Shown piece by piece: positions 17,604 through 26,879 of a stretch of DNA of 64,000 nt. How positions within the stretch are numbered: the stretch's first letter is position 1; each line of letters opens with the position of its first letter. Below the pieces are notes generated by a model, which saw only the letters and a program-made list of their open reading frames with translations, made no database searches and had not been told where the DNA came from. Origin of the DNA: Chthoniobacterales bacterium (GTDB taxonomy: Bacteria; Verrucomicrobiota; Verrucomicrobiia; Chthoniobacterales; UBA6821); the NCBI GenBank assembly GCA_019747895.1, contig JAIEQF010000007.1, forward strand, positions 56,530 to 120,529. The letters are read 5' to 3'. The translations under genes were made by a program, and so were the position numbers.

Positions 17604-17640
17604 AGGTTAAAGGTTGCAGATTAGATGTTACAGGCTACAG
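17604..17640. repeat. Degenerate GGTTACA-type tract
   Basis: Units AGGTTAA, AGGTTGC, TGTTACA, GGCTACA between two minus-strand genes. The TAG stop of the upstream GT2 gene (17635-17637) lies in the last unit. Confidence 0.7.
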
Positions 17641-18528
17641 GGAGTTTTTACAAAGTTGCCTAATCAATCCCCATGAAGATTTTTTTAAGGCCTGTCGCGG
17701 CCCTTGTTGCCAGGCTTTTTTGAAATACTTCCAAGCACCGGATCGATTTGTTCCGACCATGGCATAAGCTTGAAGCAAATAATGCTGAGCTAATGTTGTT
17801 GATCGCTCGCGCTCTAAATCAGATTTTTTTTCTTTTAGCAAATCATAGTAAGGAGAAAAAATTTTCTCGCGTTCTTCCAACACACGATCCCATGCCTTCA
17901 TCGTCTTAGAATCGAGCTGACGATGCTGAATGGCCAATGCTTCAGGAACGTAGTGAAAATGATAGCGCTCTGACATTCGCCACCAATACTCATAATCCAT
18001 CGCGTAGTGTAATTTTTCATCGAGCAATCCGATCGATTGCATCACCGAACGTCGAAAAAAAATCGCAGGCTGATGCAGCCTCACACGGGAACTCCACCAA
18101 CGAATGAAATCATATCGATTTGAAAAATCTGCCACAGCTTGCTGCGAACTATTTTTTCCGTCATCAAAAATTTGTAAAGCGTCTCCAAAAACAACATCAA
18201 CGGTAGAATCTTCAAAAATCTTTCTTAATTTTTGAAATGTTTCCGGAGGATAAGCGTCATCGCTATTCAGCCAGCAAATCACCTCTCCCTGAGCCAGACG
18301 CAACCCTTTATTCACGGCTTCTGATTGTCCGTGATCTGGCTCTACGATGAGCCTGAGATGTCGATCTTGGGACCAAGCAGCTAAGACATCTCTCGTTTCA
18401 TCTGTTGAACAATTATCAATAACAATATGTTCATAGTCATCACCACCTTGTTGTTTCACTGATTCTAAACAAGTAGCAAGATAGCGGCCCTGATTAAATG
18501 AGGGAGTGATGATGCTGAAATACGGCAT
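17635..18528 (-). CDS. GT2 family glycosyltransferase (WcaA-like)
   Basis: 297 aa. MPYFSIITPSFNQGRYLATC, VIDNCSTDET and GEVICWLNSDDAYPPETF are textbook GT2 features; the LNSDDAY metal site and the DHGQSEAVNKGL loop match the WcaA-like subgroup active in exopolysaccharide assembly. There is no membrane helix. The C-terminus (about 240-297) is charged and helical. The reading frame ends in a heptamer repeat. Upstream is an inverted pair of repeat tracts that may separate it from the upstream membrane protein gene. Confidence 0.9.
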   Translation of the reverse strand: MPYFSIITPSFNQGRYLATCLESVKQQGGDDYEHIVIDNCSTDETRDVLAAWSQDRHLRLIVEPDHGQSEAVNKGLRLAQGEVICWLNSDDAYPPETFQKLRKIFEDSTVDVVFGDALQIFDDGKNSSQQAVADFSNRYDFIRWWSSRVRLHQPAIFFRRSVMQSIGLLDEKLHYAMDYEYWWRMSERYHFHYVPEALAIQHRQLDSKTMKAWDRVLEEREKIFSPYYDLLKEKKSDLERERSTTLAQHYLLQAYAMVGTNRSGAWKYFKKAWQQGPRQALKKSSWGLIRQLCKNSL

Positions 18529-18535
18529 GCGCCGA

Positions 18536-18668
18536 AGGTTACAGGTTACAGGTTACAGGTTACAGAAAAAAAATCGCAGAAACTCAGCGAACGAATCGAA
18601 AAATAAAGAGGTTAATTTTTCCTGTAACCTGCAACCTGTGTCCTGCAACCTGTGTCCTGCAAACCTGT
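18536..18668. repeat. Inverted pair of GGTTACA-type tracts
   Basis: 18538-18565 has four GGTTACA units; 18627-18668 has six complementary units (CCTGTAA, CCTGCAA, CCTGTGT and variants). The arms are about 60 bp apart and could form a stem of about 25 bp in the transcript between two genes of the same strand. Confidence 0.85.
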
Positions 18669-18670
18669 AG

Positions 18671-20005
18671 TTACTCCTCTCCAACAAGCCATTCACGTTT
18701 TACCTCAACAAGCTTGCCTCCCTGAATCAATCGATCAACAACATCTGCTGGAAGTTTTTTTGCCTTGATCCTTTCTTCCACATTGAAGGCATCGATCACA
18801 AATGGTTTTCCTGCACGATAAGTAATGTAAGATTCACAAAAGACATCAACCGGAGAAGCCCTCACTTCCTCAATCAGCTGATTCATTAGCTGTACTTCTT
18901 CGCGCATTTCAGCACGACCTGAGGAAGAAAAAATTTGAGTAAAGGAACAGAGATTCGGTGAAACAAGAAATGGAGCGACAAGAAAAAGAACCCATAAAAA
19001 CTGCTGCCATTCTTTTTTTGCACTGGCAAGAAATTGAAATCCCACTCCCATAGCAATGGAGATGGTCATCACTAAATCAAATTGAGCATTCACAAAGACC
19101 CCGCTTCCAAGGCGCTGCACAAGTCCGACAAGAAGAGCCAGGGTCATCATGATCGTGATGAGCTGCATCGACTTTTGTTGCCGCTCTCTCGAAACAATGA
19201 GCAACCAAAGAAAAATCCCAATCACCAAGCTGTGCAGATCCCCAAGAGCATCCATTGTTTTTTCTGGCATCCATGAACGTGGCGTTAAAAAATTATGAAA
19301 AAAATCAGCGCCATAACAGCCATAACAACAAGCCAGGCCAATCGCAACGAGCACTCCAGAAAAAAGAAGACTAAATCTTAGCGCTCTCCAACGCTGCCAC
19401 AATACCAGTCCTAACATCGCAGAAAGCGGCAACGTAATAATGTTATGCTTAAAAAAGCCAGCTATCACCATGATCAACAAGGGCAGCCAGTAGTCGGCAT
19501 TTTTTCCGATCGCTTGCAGAAAAAGAAAAAATCCAATGATCATGATCGCTTGAGCCAAGAGCTGAGGATCATTAACCCCAACATACCAGCGAAAAGAGAG
19601 GCACATCGTACCGATAAAATAAGCACTTCCAACAACCGCCGCCTGCAAGGAACCACCAAACTGCCGTACAATTTTTCCAATGCAAAAAGCAATGATGATG
19701 ATGGCAAGCAAAGAAAGAATTCTTCCTGCAAGAATTGGATCCCCACATAATTTCCCAAAACTTCCCACGGCATAAAAAGAAAGTGGCGGATAGTTGTTCG
19801 TTATGAGCCTTTCTAAACTAGGATAGAGCGGCATCTTGCCCATCGCCGCATCAGCAAAGAAAGCATTCCATCCTTCATTCGTGTTGACCATGATCGGCAG
19901 GAAAGCACGATAGCAAGGCCACATAAATGAAAGAAAGGCAATACAACTTAAGAAGAATACAGCCCCACCGATTAGTTTTTTTGAAAGTGATTTCATAACA
20001 AGCAT
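18671..20005 (-). CDS. Multi-pass membrane protein, GT-C (GT39-like) glycosyltransferase candidate
   Basis: 444 aa from the ATG at 20005; an in-frame TTG at 20023 and an ATG at 19996 are alternatives. About nine to ten membrane helices. The first extracytoplasmic loop, VNTNEGWNAFFADAAMGK followed by PLYPSLERLITNNYPPLSFY, has the acidic residue and the P.YP...N.PP motif of ArnT/PMT-like GT-C enzymes, which use polyprenyl-phosphate sugars. A soluble C-terminal tail of about 80 residues follows. The start overlaps the end of the next membrane protein gene, suggesting the two are coupled. Confidence 0.7.
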   Translation of the reverse strand: MLVMKSLSKKLIGGAVFFLSCIAFLSFMWPCYRAFLPIMVNTNEGWNAFFADAAMGKMPLYPSLERLITNNYPPLSFYAVGSFGKLCGDPILAGRILSLLAIIIIAFCIGKIVRQFGGSLQAAVVGSAYFIGTMCLSFRWYVGVNDPQLLAQAIMIIGFFLFLQAIGKNADYWLPLLIMVIAGFFKHNIITLPLSAMLGLVLWQRWRALRFSLLFSGVLVAIGLACCYGCYGADFFHNFLTPRSWMPEKTMDALGDLHSLVIGIFLWLLIVSRERQQKSMQLITIMMTLALLVGLVQRLGSGVFVNAQFDLVMTISIAMGVGFQFLASAKKEWQQFLWVLFLVAPFLVSPNLCSFTQIFSSSGRAEMREEVQLMNQLIEEVRASPVDVFCESYITYRAGKPFVIDAFNVEERIKAKKLPADVVDRLIQGGKLVEVKREWLVGEE

Positions 20006-20010
20006 TGGAC

Positions 20011-22269
20011 TTAATGCGTCCAATAATAAACACGATATCCATCACTTTGAAATATGGCACTGTTTTTAAAAGAATCAGGCCAAGCGACCTTGCTTTCAGG
20101 CCTTAGTAAATACCAAGAAATCAGATGAGTTTGAATAAATGTTTTTAACTCACCCTCTGTTGTCATCTGCTTAAATCTCTGTAACCCTTCGAATCGCTCT
20201 GCTACTATAGGATCCATTTTTGCTACCTCCATATTCGCATTATTAGTCACGAGATAACCTTGTCGTTCTGCTAAGCCAGTAATAACAGAGAGAGGATCAT
20301 TTTCAGAATCTTGAACAAGATCGTGAGCAGAGCTTTTGTTCCTGATAAAATCAATTGCTTCGACCATCGGAGCAGGAACAGCATTGGACTTTAATGTCAT
20401 GTTCCACATCGGCATGGTTTGCAATCCATGTGCAAAAAAGAGTGGCGCAGCAAGACTTCCTAATAACATCACCGCGCCAAGAACCCGCTTTAAAAAAGTT
20501 TTAGGCAGTTGATTGCCGCACAACAAAAAATAGAGACCACCAGCCGTCCACGCCGCTATCGCAAAATAAGCCCACATGAGCGGTCGATTCACGAGCTCTT
20601 CAGGATCTAGGAGATGTCTTGAATCCATAGGAAGCCCCATCGACATAACCAGATAATTTATAATAATCCAAAGCGGAAAAAACCAAACAGCGGCATCAAC
20701 TTTTCGCCGCAAGAAAAAAAGAGCAACGATGACGCCCAGCCCCCAAATTCCCAACGTGCAAAAATAGAGCGTTGTCCCAGCAAGCAGATGATACCAGGGA
20801 AAAGAAAGTGGATGCAGCCAGAGATTTTCTAATAAAAAAGAATGCAAGAACCCACTGTTTGTCCATTGAGAGAGGATTTTAAAATATTTATGCATCCCTC
20901 CTCCATTAAGAGCAATCACAGGAACAGAAGGATAACGCTGTGAAAGATGAACAACGAAAGCAAAAAAAAGCGTCACGCAACATGCCACTAAAAATTGCAA
21001 CTCTCTCACGCCCGCAAGGCTCACCCTTGCAGGCTGCCTGACAGCAGTCGACCCAGCCGCTGCCACGCGGCATGTATGTTTTCTTTTCCCACACTGGAGA
21101 AAAAAGAAACAGGGAAACAGCAGAAGAATAAAAGCATTCGCAACGAAAAATTGTGCTTTATAAAACAACATCACTCCTAAAAATAGATAACTTAATAAAA
21201 TTAAAATTATTTTTTTAAATAGACTTCTTTCAAAACTCGCTGCTGGCGATGAAGTGCCAGGAGCCTCCGGCGCACAGCGGCTGAGTGTATATCTAATACT
21301 CGATGACGCGAGCACCGGAGCGACGACACAATTCGCGCCAGCAGTAGAGTTTTCAAGGAAGTCTCGACATCCTTGAATCATGAAGAACCAGGCAAGCGCC
21401 GCACACCCTATCCCATAGAAGCTTGCCGGACCAACGTGCAAATGAAATTGATAACTGAGAAATTTATTTTGAAAACCTTGGTAGTAGGCATCTGGTAAAA
21501 AAATCACAGCGACTATCGCTGCCACTGCTGGCCAACCCTTCCAAAAAGCAGACGTCAGCGTGAACGCAGCTAAGCCCAAAAGAAAAACTCCGACAGGCAT
21601 TAAAAAACAAGAAAAAATCGCATAAGCATTAACTTGCGTGAATGAAACAACTGCTGCTGGCATCAAGTAAGCAGCGTAATGATAGAAGGGAAGTGGCACT
21701 CCGCTTAGCTGCACATTAGAAACTTTCTGAAACGCATCAGCTTGAGCAAAAAGGCTAATCAGACGTGCATGGAAAAAGCTATCTCCCCACATAGGAAAAT
21801 AGATCATTCCGTTCTCATGGATTGGAACACTTAAAGGATCACAGCATAGTAAAGTTGCTCCTATTCCAGAAAGCAAAAGGCAAGCCATCCCTGGAAGTTG
21901 CTCCGAGAAGCGTAGCGTTGGCGCTGTCGACTTTTTATAAAAAGAAACGAGCGGTGCTGCTAAAAAAATAATTCCTGTAAACAGAAAAAAACCATTTTTT
22001 ACGCTCAAAAGATGTGCACCCACAACGATAAAAAGCAGGGTGTTAAAAATAAAAAAACCTAACAGTAATTGTATAGGCCGCTGTTCGGAAATCTCTCTGG
22101 GAAGCCGCAATAAAGAGAGAACAAGCACTCCATAAAGAAGTGACACGACACTAATGAGCATCATGCTCCCAACGGAAGCAACAGAACAAACATGCGCGCG
22201 TTCCCACAACCAATACTGCAGAAAGCCAGCAAAGCAAAGTGATGCAAATACAAAGGTCTTATTGATCAT
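20011..22269 (-). CDS. Large multi-pass membrane protein carrying two repeat insertions
   Basis: 752 aa with about 14-16 membrane helices. The loop PIHENGMIYFPMWGDSFFHARLI, with acidic and His residues, suggests a GT-C-like glycosyltransferase or a related polymer-processing protein, but I do not recognise a family. Residues about 302-349 are encoded by an inverted PE-1 copy and about 397-426 by PE-3, so two unrelated repeats lie in extramembrane loops 50 residues apart. A soluble C-terminal domain (about 620-752) follows. The start overlaps the glf stop by 4 bp (ATGA). Confidence 0.68.
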   Translation of the reverse strand: MINKTFVFASLCFAGFLQYWLWERAHVCSVASVGSMMLISVVSLLYGVLVLSLLRLPREISEQRPIQLLLGFFIFNTLLFIVVGAHLLSVKNGFFLFTGIIFLAAPLVSFYKKSTAPTLRFSEQLPGMACLLLSGIGATLLCCDPLSVPIHENGMIYFPMWGDSFFHARLISLFAQADAFQKVSNVQLSGVPLPFYHYAAYLMPAAVVSFTQVNAYAIFSCFLMPVGVFLLGLAAFTLTSAFWKGWPAVAAIVAVIFLPDAYYQGFQNKFLSYQFHLHVGPASFYGIGCAALAWFFMIQGCRDFLENSTAGANCVVAPVLASSSIRYTLSRCAPEAPGTSSPAASFERSLFKKIILILLSYLFLGVMLFYKAQFFVANAFILLLFPCFFFLQCGKRKHTCRVAAAGSTAVRQPARVSLAGVRELQFLVACCVTLFFAFVVHLSQRYPSVPVIALNGGGMHKYFKILSQWTNSGFLHSFLLENLWLHPLSFPWYHLLAGTTLYFCTLGIWGLGVIVALFFLRRKVDAAVWFFPLWIIINYLVMSMGLPMDSRHLLDPEELVNRPLMWAYFAIAAWTAGGLYFLLCGNQLPKTFLKRVLGAVMLLGSLAAPLFFAHGLQTMPMWNMTLKSNAVPAPMVEAIDFIRNKSSAHDLVQDSENDPLSVITGLAERQGYLVTNNANMEVAKMDPIVAERFEGLQRFKQMTTEGELKTFIQTHLISWYLLRPESKVAWPDSFKNSAIFQSDGYRVYYWTH
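20991..21080 (-). repeat. PE-3 repeat, copy inside a coding region
   Basis: About 90 bp. AAAATTGCAACTCTCTCACG at the left and GCCACGCGGCATGTATG at the right match the ends of the copy at 13211-13300 in inverse orientation. It encodes about 30 residues (CRVAAAGSTAVRQPARVSLA and on) of a membrane protein without a frameshift. Confidence 0.75.
21221..21364 (-). repeat. PE-1 palindromic element, copy C (in frame)
   Basis: 144 bp, exactly 48 codons. The left arm AGACTTCTTTCAAAACTCGC pairs with the right arm, whose reverse complement is AGACTTCCTTGAAAACTC. The host gene reads it as VAPVLASSSIRYTLSRCAP. On the other strand the frame AQRLSVYLILDDASTGAT is also open. Confidence 0.88.
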
Positions 22270-23420
22270 GAAATTTTTTCTAACTTTTTAAATTCGGCGA
22301 GTGCTATGCCGACAACTTGGTCCATATTATAGTAGCGATAAGTGGCCAAGCGACCAATAAAGGAAACATTTTTTTCACCATCAGCAAGTGTTTTATATCG
22401 CTGGTAGAGTGCTGCGGCATCAGGCGCTGGTATTGGATAGTAGGCCTCTTTGCCCGGCTCATAGTCGTCAGGATATTCTCGAACGATCGTGGTATTGTCA
22501 CCTTGCTGTCCTGTCGCGTGCTTCATTTCAACAATACGCGTGAAGGCTTCTTCATTTGGATAGTTTACTTGCATGGCTGGCTGCCAAAATCCTTTTTTGC
22601 CGCTGATTTTTTCACGAGCGCCCAATTGCTCTTTAGTGAATGATTCTGGCTCAAAGCGGAGTGATCGATACGGCAGTGGCCCATAAAAACAATCAAAATA
22701 GTCATCGATGGCTCCAGTATAGATCATGTGATCAAAAGTGATGGATGAAAGCACATCGCGATAATCAGTCTGCAACATCAGCGTGAGTTTATCGCCACAA
22801 GCTGCAACCATCTGTTCAAACATCCGCGTGTAGCCTTCTTTTGGTAACGCTTGAAATTCTTCTCGCAAATATCGATTATCGCGATTCGTTCGAATGGAAA
22901 TCCGTCCGCAAACCGAGGCATCAAGCTCCTTGGGTTCTCGCTTCCATTGTTTCAGCGTATAACCTTTAAAAAATTTCTCGTATAACTCCCACCCAACTTG
23001 GGAAACGATCACCTCTTCAGAATTTTTCGGGGACTCGATTGGCACACGATGCTCTGCTAACCATTTCTCCATTTCTTCGCTCGTAGAAGGACGACCAAGA
23101 AATTGTTCAAACGTATTGAGATTGATCGGAAAATTCCAGTAACGACCATCGGAATAAGATAAAATCTCGTAGTTCACCTGATGCCACTCGGTAAATTGAG
23201 AGAGGTAATCACAAATGAGTGTCGAGTTCGTGCGAAAATAATGCGGCCCGTAACGATGAATTAAAACACCTGCAGCATCATGATAGTCATAAGCATTACC
23301 TCCAAGGTGATCGCGCCGGTCAACGATAAGACTTGTCTTTCCAACTTGCGTCGCCGCTCGCTCCGCGAACGTCAAACCTGAAAAGCCACTTCCAACGATG
23401 AGATAATTGTAATGCCTCAT
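22266..23420 (-). CDS. glf: UDP-galactopyranose mutase
   Basis: 384 aa from the ATG at 23420, which follows GGATAAAGAA; the longer frame to 23480 would overlap the previous gene. HYNYLIVGSGFSGLTFAERA is the FAD-binding start; HLGGNAYDYHD, YGPHYFRTNS, RYWNFPINLNTF and the GYTLKQWKREP block are Glf signatures. The enzyme is a flavoprotein converting UDP-galactopyranose to UDP-galactofuranose, so the polymer made here probably contains galactofuranose. The start overlaps the stop of the upstream GT2 gene by 4 bp, and the stop overlaps the next start likewise. Confidence 0.96.
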   Translation of the reverse strand: MRHYNYLIVGSGFSGLTFAERAATQVGKTSLIVDRRDHLGGNAYDYHDAAGVLIHRYGPHYFRTNSTLICDYLSQFTEWHQVNYEILSYSDGRYWNFPINLNTFEQFLGRPSTSEEMEKWLAEHRVPIESPKNSEEVIVSQVGWELYEKFFKGYTLKQWKREPKELDASVCGRISIRTNRDNRYLREEFQALPKEGYTRMFEQMVAACGDKLTLMLQTDYRDVLSSITFDHMIYTGAIDDYFDCFYGPLPYRSLRFEPESFTKEQLGAREKISGKKGFWQPAMQVNYPNEEAFTRIVEMKHATGQQGDNTTIVREYPDDYEPGKEAYYPIPAPDAAALYQRYKTLADGEKNVSFIGRLATYRYYNMDQVVGIALAEFKKLEKIS

Positions 23421-24352
23421 TTCTTTATCCAGCTTGGCAACGGCTTTGAAAAAAACATTGCGAGCAGCATTGCTCTCCAATGAAAAACTCCAACCATCTT
23501 CGCTTCTTTTAACAATGGTTTTAAAATATCAGTGCAACGGCGCCAGACTGCTTCATCAAGAGCTGACTTGACGATTTCCTTGTCACCAGGAATCCAATCC
23601 GTTACCACACCACGTTTCGAAGCCCATTTTTTCAAAGCTCGCTGCGCTAGCTGTCCTCGATAGATCCGCTTGCTGTGCTGCGAGCCATGCGAGGAAGGCC
23701 TCCAGATTTTGTCGAGCACGACGGTATCACAAAAAGCAATCTTCTCGAGCAGTCCGCATTTGATCCAATAGTCGCGATCTTCCATCGGTTCATATCCCGT
23801 AACAAAACCGCCCATTTTTTCATGAAGGCTTTTTTTCACTAAAGCCGATCCTGGCGTGGTGATGGCACAGCGCCAAAAATTTCGCTCCGCTCCGTGCGGA
23901 GGAAGACCAGCAGCAAAATCAAATCCATTCAGCCGTGCCAGTTGTGGGGGTTCGCGACGTTCGATCACCATCCCATAAACAACATTTGCTTGTTGAACTT
24001 CCGCGGCAGTCAGCAATGTTTCTAACGCACAAGGCAACAATTGATCATCGGCATCCAGAAAAAGAAGCCACTCACCCGTGGCTTGCTCAGCCCCAATATT
24101 TCTAGCTCGCGAGACTCCTTCATTTTTTGTAAAAAAATACTGAATCTTAGAGCCAAACGACCCTGCTGTTTTTGCCGTCGCATCATGACTTCCGTTATCA
24201 ACAACAATGATCTCTCGAGGCTGGAGGGACTGATGCAGACAAGATTGCAGCGTTGCAGCTAATGTCTCTTCCGCATTGTATGCAGGAATGATGATACTGA
24301 TGGAAGAGAGGCTGGAAACTGGAGACTGGAGACTGAAGGAATCTTTTTTCAT
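23417..24352 (-). CDS. GT2 family glycosyltransferase
   Basis: 311 aa from the ATG at 24352. ISIIIPAYNAEETLAATLQS, IIVVDNGSHDAT and GEWLLFLDADDQLLP define a GT2 enzyme; YEPMEDRDYWIKCG is the downstream acidic motif. The first dozen codons after the start are encoded by CTGGAGA-type tandem units (24308-24337), so the extreme N-terminus is repeat-derived. Translationally coupled to glf by ATGA, so it may be the galactofuranosyltransferase of the locus; that link is inference. Confidence 0.9.
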   Translation of the reverse strand: MKKDSFSLQSPVSSLSSISIIIPAYNAEETLAATLQSCLHQSLQPREIIVVDNGSHDATAKTAGSFGSKIQYFFTKNEGVSRARNIGAEQATGEWLLFLDADDQLLPCALETLLTAAEVQQANVVYGMVIERREPPQLARLNGFDFAAGLPPHGAERNFWRCAITTPGSALVKKSLHEKMGGFVTGYEPMEDRDYWIKCGLLEKIAFCDTVVLDKIWRPSSHGSQHSKRIYRGQLAQRALKKWASKRGVVTDWIPGDKEIVKSALDEAVWRRCTDILKPLLKEAKMVGVFHWRAMLLAMFFSKPLPSWIKK

Positions 24353-24431
24353 TTTCTGCTTAGCTAGATTAGGACATGCCATCAATTAAAGACCATGATA
24401 AAACAGAGAAGTGCTTAATTGATGATACGCT

Positions 24432-25163
24432 CTATCTTCTCTCACTTTTGTTTTTCAGAAAGTCATTTGTTAATTCTTTAGCCCTCGTAAAAGCAAGAGC
24501 ACGATCATTCAGCTTCTGCTGCATATCAGCACTTTCTTTTTTTAGAAACGCATTCATTAATTGTTCAGCCCTCTTAAAAGCGAGCGTGCAATCATTCATC
24601 TCTTGTAACACATCACTAAAATGTGGTTTTTGCCAGGCAAGAAAGGCAGAAGTTGTCCAAGTTTTTACCTGACTCAATTGAATGAAAATATCGATTGCAG
24701 GTTTTTTATCAAGTGGCATTGCAAAATGATGCCACGCCAATAATCGATCGTAAGAGGATTGATGATAAATCATGAAGTGCGTTGCTAGCGGGAGAAGCCC
24801 TTCGATAATGGTCAGTTCGGGTGCAAGAGCAGCAATTTTTTTTATCGGGTGCATGAAAATCAATCCCCCAAAAAAAACATCCCACTCTCCTTGTTGCTGC
24901 TGAAGAAATGAAGCCACTAAAGGCCATTGCTTCATGGCTTCACGCGCGACACAATCATCTTCTAAAACCATCACCCATGGCCAACCCTCTTCCTTAGCGC
25001 GAGCAATAAGAGCAAGATGACTGAGCGTGCATCCGAGAGCACCTCGTTCATGGCGTATCGCGGAAAAACGTTCGCACTCGATTCTAAAAGGCAAAAATTC
25101 TCGCTGAACCTCCTTAAACTGTTTTTTCCGAGAATCGAGATTGATGACAAAGGCGTTATTCAT
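24432..25163 (-). CDS. GT25 family glycosyltransferase, with duplicated C-terminal segment
   Basis: 243 aa from the ATG at 25163, chosen because the paralogue at 26880-27557 starts at the same residue (MNxAFVINL). LGCTLSHLALI and WVMVLEDDC are GT25 hallmarks (lipopolysaccharide galactosyl/glucosyl transfer). The last 55 residues are two tandem copies of a helical unit, LAFKRAEQLMNAFLKKESAD and LAFTRAKELTNDFLKNKSER, spaced 84 bp in the DNA; the paralogue lacks this. Divergent from the plus-strand methyltransferase gene with only 12 bp between start codons. Confidence 0.88.
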   Translation of the reverse strand: MNNAFVINLDSRKKQFKEVQREFLPFRIECERFSAIRHERGALGCTLSHLALIARAKEEGWPWVMVLEDDCVAREAMKQWPLVASFLQQQQGEWDVFFGGLIFMHPIKKIAALAPELTIIEGLLPLATHFMIYHQSSYDRLLAWHHFAMPLDKKPAIDIFIQLSQVKTWTTSAFLAWQKPHFSDVLQEMNDCTLAFKRAEQLMNAFLKKESADMQQKLNDRALAFTRAKELTNDFLKNKSERR

Positions 25164-25175
25164 TATTTTTTTTCT

Positions 25176-25994
25176 ATGCAATTGCGAAATATTATTCCTC
25201 TTAGCTTAAGACGACTCTTAGGTAATTACTGCCATCTGTTTGTGGCAGCGAGAAAAAAGAAAAATCTTTTAAAAAAACTTCAGGGTTCAGCAGTAGAGTG
25301 CAACATCTGTCACTGGCAAGGTGCACACTTTATTGATGACCCCTGGCACCCTCGCACCGTCTGTCCGAACTGTGGTAGTCAGGTAAGACATCGAATGCTT
25401 GTTGCACTCTTGGACGGACAATCTTCCATGACTGAACTTTCAGAGAAAAAAATCTTCCAAGGAAAATCAATTCTCCATTTTGCTCCCGAGCGACAACTGC
25501 GCCACCGCATTCAAAGAGCCTCCGCGCACTACGTCTCTACAGATTATGATCGTGGCGATGTCGATTTAAAACTCAACATGAGCGCGATGCCTTCGGTTTT
25601 TGATGCGAGCTTTGATGTCGTCATTGCATGCGATGTCCTGGAGCATGTTCCCGATGATCGTGCCGCCATCAAAGAACTACATCGTATTTTAAAACCGAAT
25701 GGCATCGCCATCATCACAGCGCCTCAAAAAGATGCTCCTTCAATGACTGACGAAGATCCTACTGTAACGACTCCAGAAGGCCGCCTACAGCACTTCGGAC
25801 AAAAAGATCATTTAAGAATTTACGGTGATGACTTAAAAGAACGATTTGATTCAGCTGGATTTTCGACCACGGTGCTTGATACCTCTATTTTTCCGTCGAA
25901 CATTATTCACCGTCTCGTTCTCGCTCCACCGATTCTCTCGTCCCATCCTCTAGCGACCAATCAGCGCCGATTTTATTTTGCAAAGAAATCTTGA
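25176..25994 (+). CDS. SAM-dependent methyltransferase with N-terminal zinc-ribbon-like motif
   Basis: 272 aa from the ATG at 25176; upstream codons would overlap the divergent GT25 gene. Residues about 40-75 hold CNIC and CPNC pairs, a probable zinc ribbon. The Rossmann region has ILHFAPERQLRHRIQ and YVSTDYDRGDVD; DASFDVVIACDVLEHVPDD followed by LHRILKPNG is a type 11 methyltransferase core. This architecture is common in glycan clusters. It is the only plus-strand gene between 4114 and 36171, tightly nested (12 bp and 1 bp gaps), so it may have been inserted and has no visible promoter space of its own. Confidence 0.88.
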   Translation: MQLRNIIPLSLRRLLGNYCHLFVAARKKKNLLKKLQGSAVECNICHWQGAHFIDDPWHPRTVCPNCGSQVRHRMLVALLDGQSSMTELSEKKIFQGKSILHFAPERQLRHRIQRASAHYVSTDYDRGDVDLKLNMSAMPSVFDASFDVVIACDVLEHVPDDRAAIKELHRILKPNGIAIITAPQKDAPSMTDEDPTVTTPEGRLQHFGQKDHLRIYGDDLKERFDSAGFSTTVLDTSIFPSNIIHRLVLAPPILSSHPLATNQRRFYFAKKS

Positions 25995-25995
25995 G

Positions 25996-26868
25996 CTAAA
26001 TGATCGTGCTTGCAAAAGGACCATCCCAAGGAAGGTTGTTTTTAAATCGATCAAAAATAGACATGACTCGCCTTCTAGATTCTTGGCTTGTTCGCATCCA
26101 AAAGCTCGAATCATCAATGCGATGCAGGTACCTAGCTTGTTGCATCACTGTTAAAGACCCACCTTGAGAAAGCCACCGATAATTAGCCAACATCACATCA
26201 GCAACATCATGTTGAATCTGCTTAAGAGGTAAAAGTTGAGCCAAGTAAGTTGCTTTATGGAAAAAGTAATTACCATCATTGAGAAGAGAAATTTTTTGCA
26301 GCGTTCCTTGCTGAATCAAGTAACAAGCCTTTTGAAAATCAATTTTTTGTCCTGCTACTTGACGAAACCAAAAATAAGGAAAAGCCCAATCGGGACAATA
26401 AAGACTCTTTTCGTCCAAATGTTGCAATGCGACAACAGCGTCAAGATAACTTGGAAACAAGGTGTTATCAGAATCGAGCAAGATCATCCATGCTCCACAT
26501 ATTTTTTCTACGCACTCCACTTTAGTAAACTGAACCCCTTTATTTTCTTCTCGTCGATGAATTGTAACAACCTTACGTCGATCATATCGAGCCACATTCT
26601 TTACTAAGAGAGAAAACTCTTCCTCTGAAGAACCATCATCGACAATCACAATTTCTTCAATGCGCTCATCGTTCACAATATTCCACAGCGGCCGATGAAT
26701 GAGCGCTCCTCGATTCCAATGTGGGATGGCTACTGAAACTTTCCTGCTGCCTTCAGGACACCGCTTAATGGATTGATGCATTAACCTCTCAGGTGTGCAA
26801 ATCAATGTATCATAACCTTGTTGGATCGATTGCTGGATTTTTTTTTTAACTTCACGATGGAAAAACAT
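25996..26868 (-). CDS. GT2 family glycosyltransferase
   Basis: 290 aa. After about 45 residues, VSVAIPHWNRGALIHRPLW, IVIVDDGSSEEEF and GAWMILLDSDNTLFPSYLDA show a GT2 enzyme with a DSD metal site. It converges with the plus-strand methyltransferase gene (one base between the stops), and its start is 11 bp from the end of the second GT25 gene. The sugar is unknown. Confidence 0.88.
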   Translation of the reverse strand: MFFHREVKKKIQQSIQQGYDTLICTPERLMHQSIKRCPEGSRKVSVAIPHWNRGALIHRPLWNIVNDERIEEIVIVDDGSSEEEFSLLVKNVARYDRRKVVTIHRREENKGVQFTKVECVEKICGAWMILLDSDNTLFPSYLDAVVALQHLDEKSLYCPDWAFPYFWFRQVAGQKIDFQKACYLIQQGTLQKISLLNDGNYFFHKATYLAQLLPLKQIQHDVADVMLANYRWLSQGGSLTVMQQARYLHRIDDSSFWMRTSQESRRRVMSIFDRFKNNLPWDGPFASTII

Positions 26869-26879
26869 AGTCGTTATTT

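Noticed and set aside
278..18668. GGTTACA heptamer tracts as a CRISPR array
   Set aside because: Units are 7-8 bp, contiguous and without unique spacers, and no cas genes are present.
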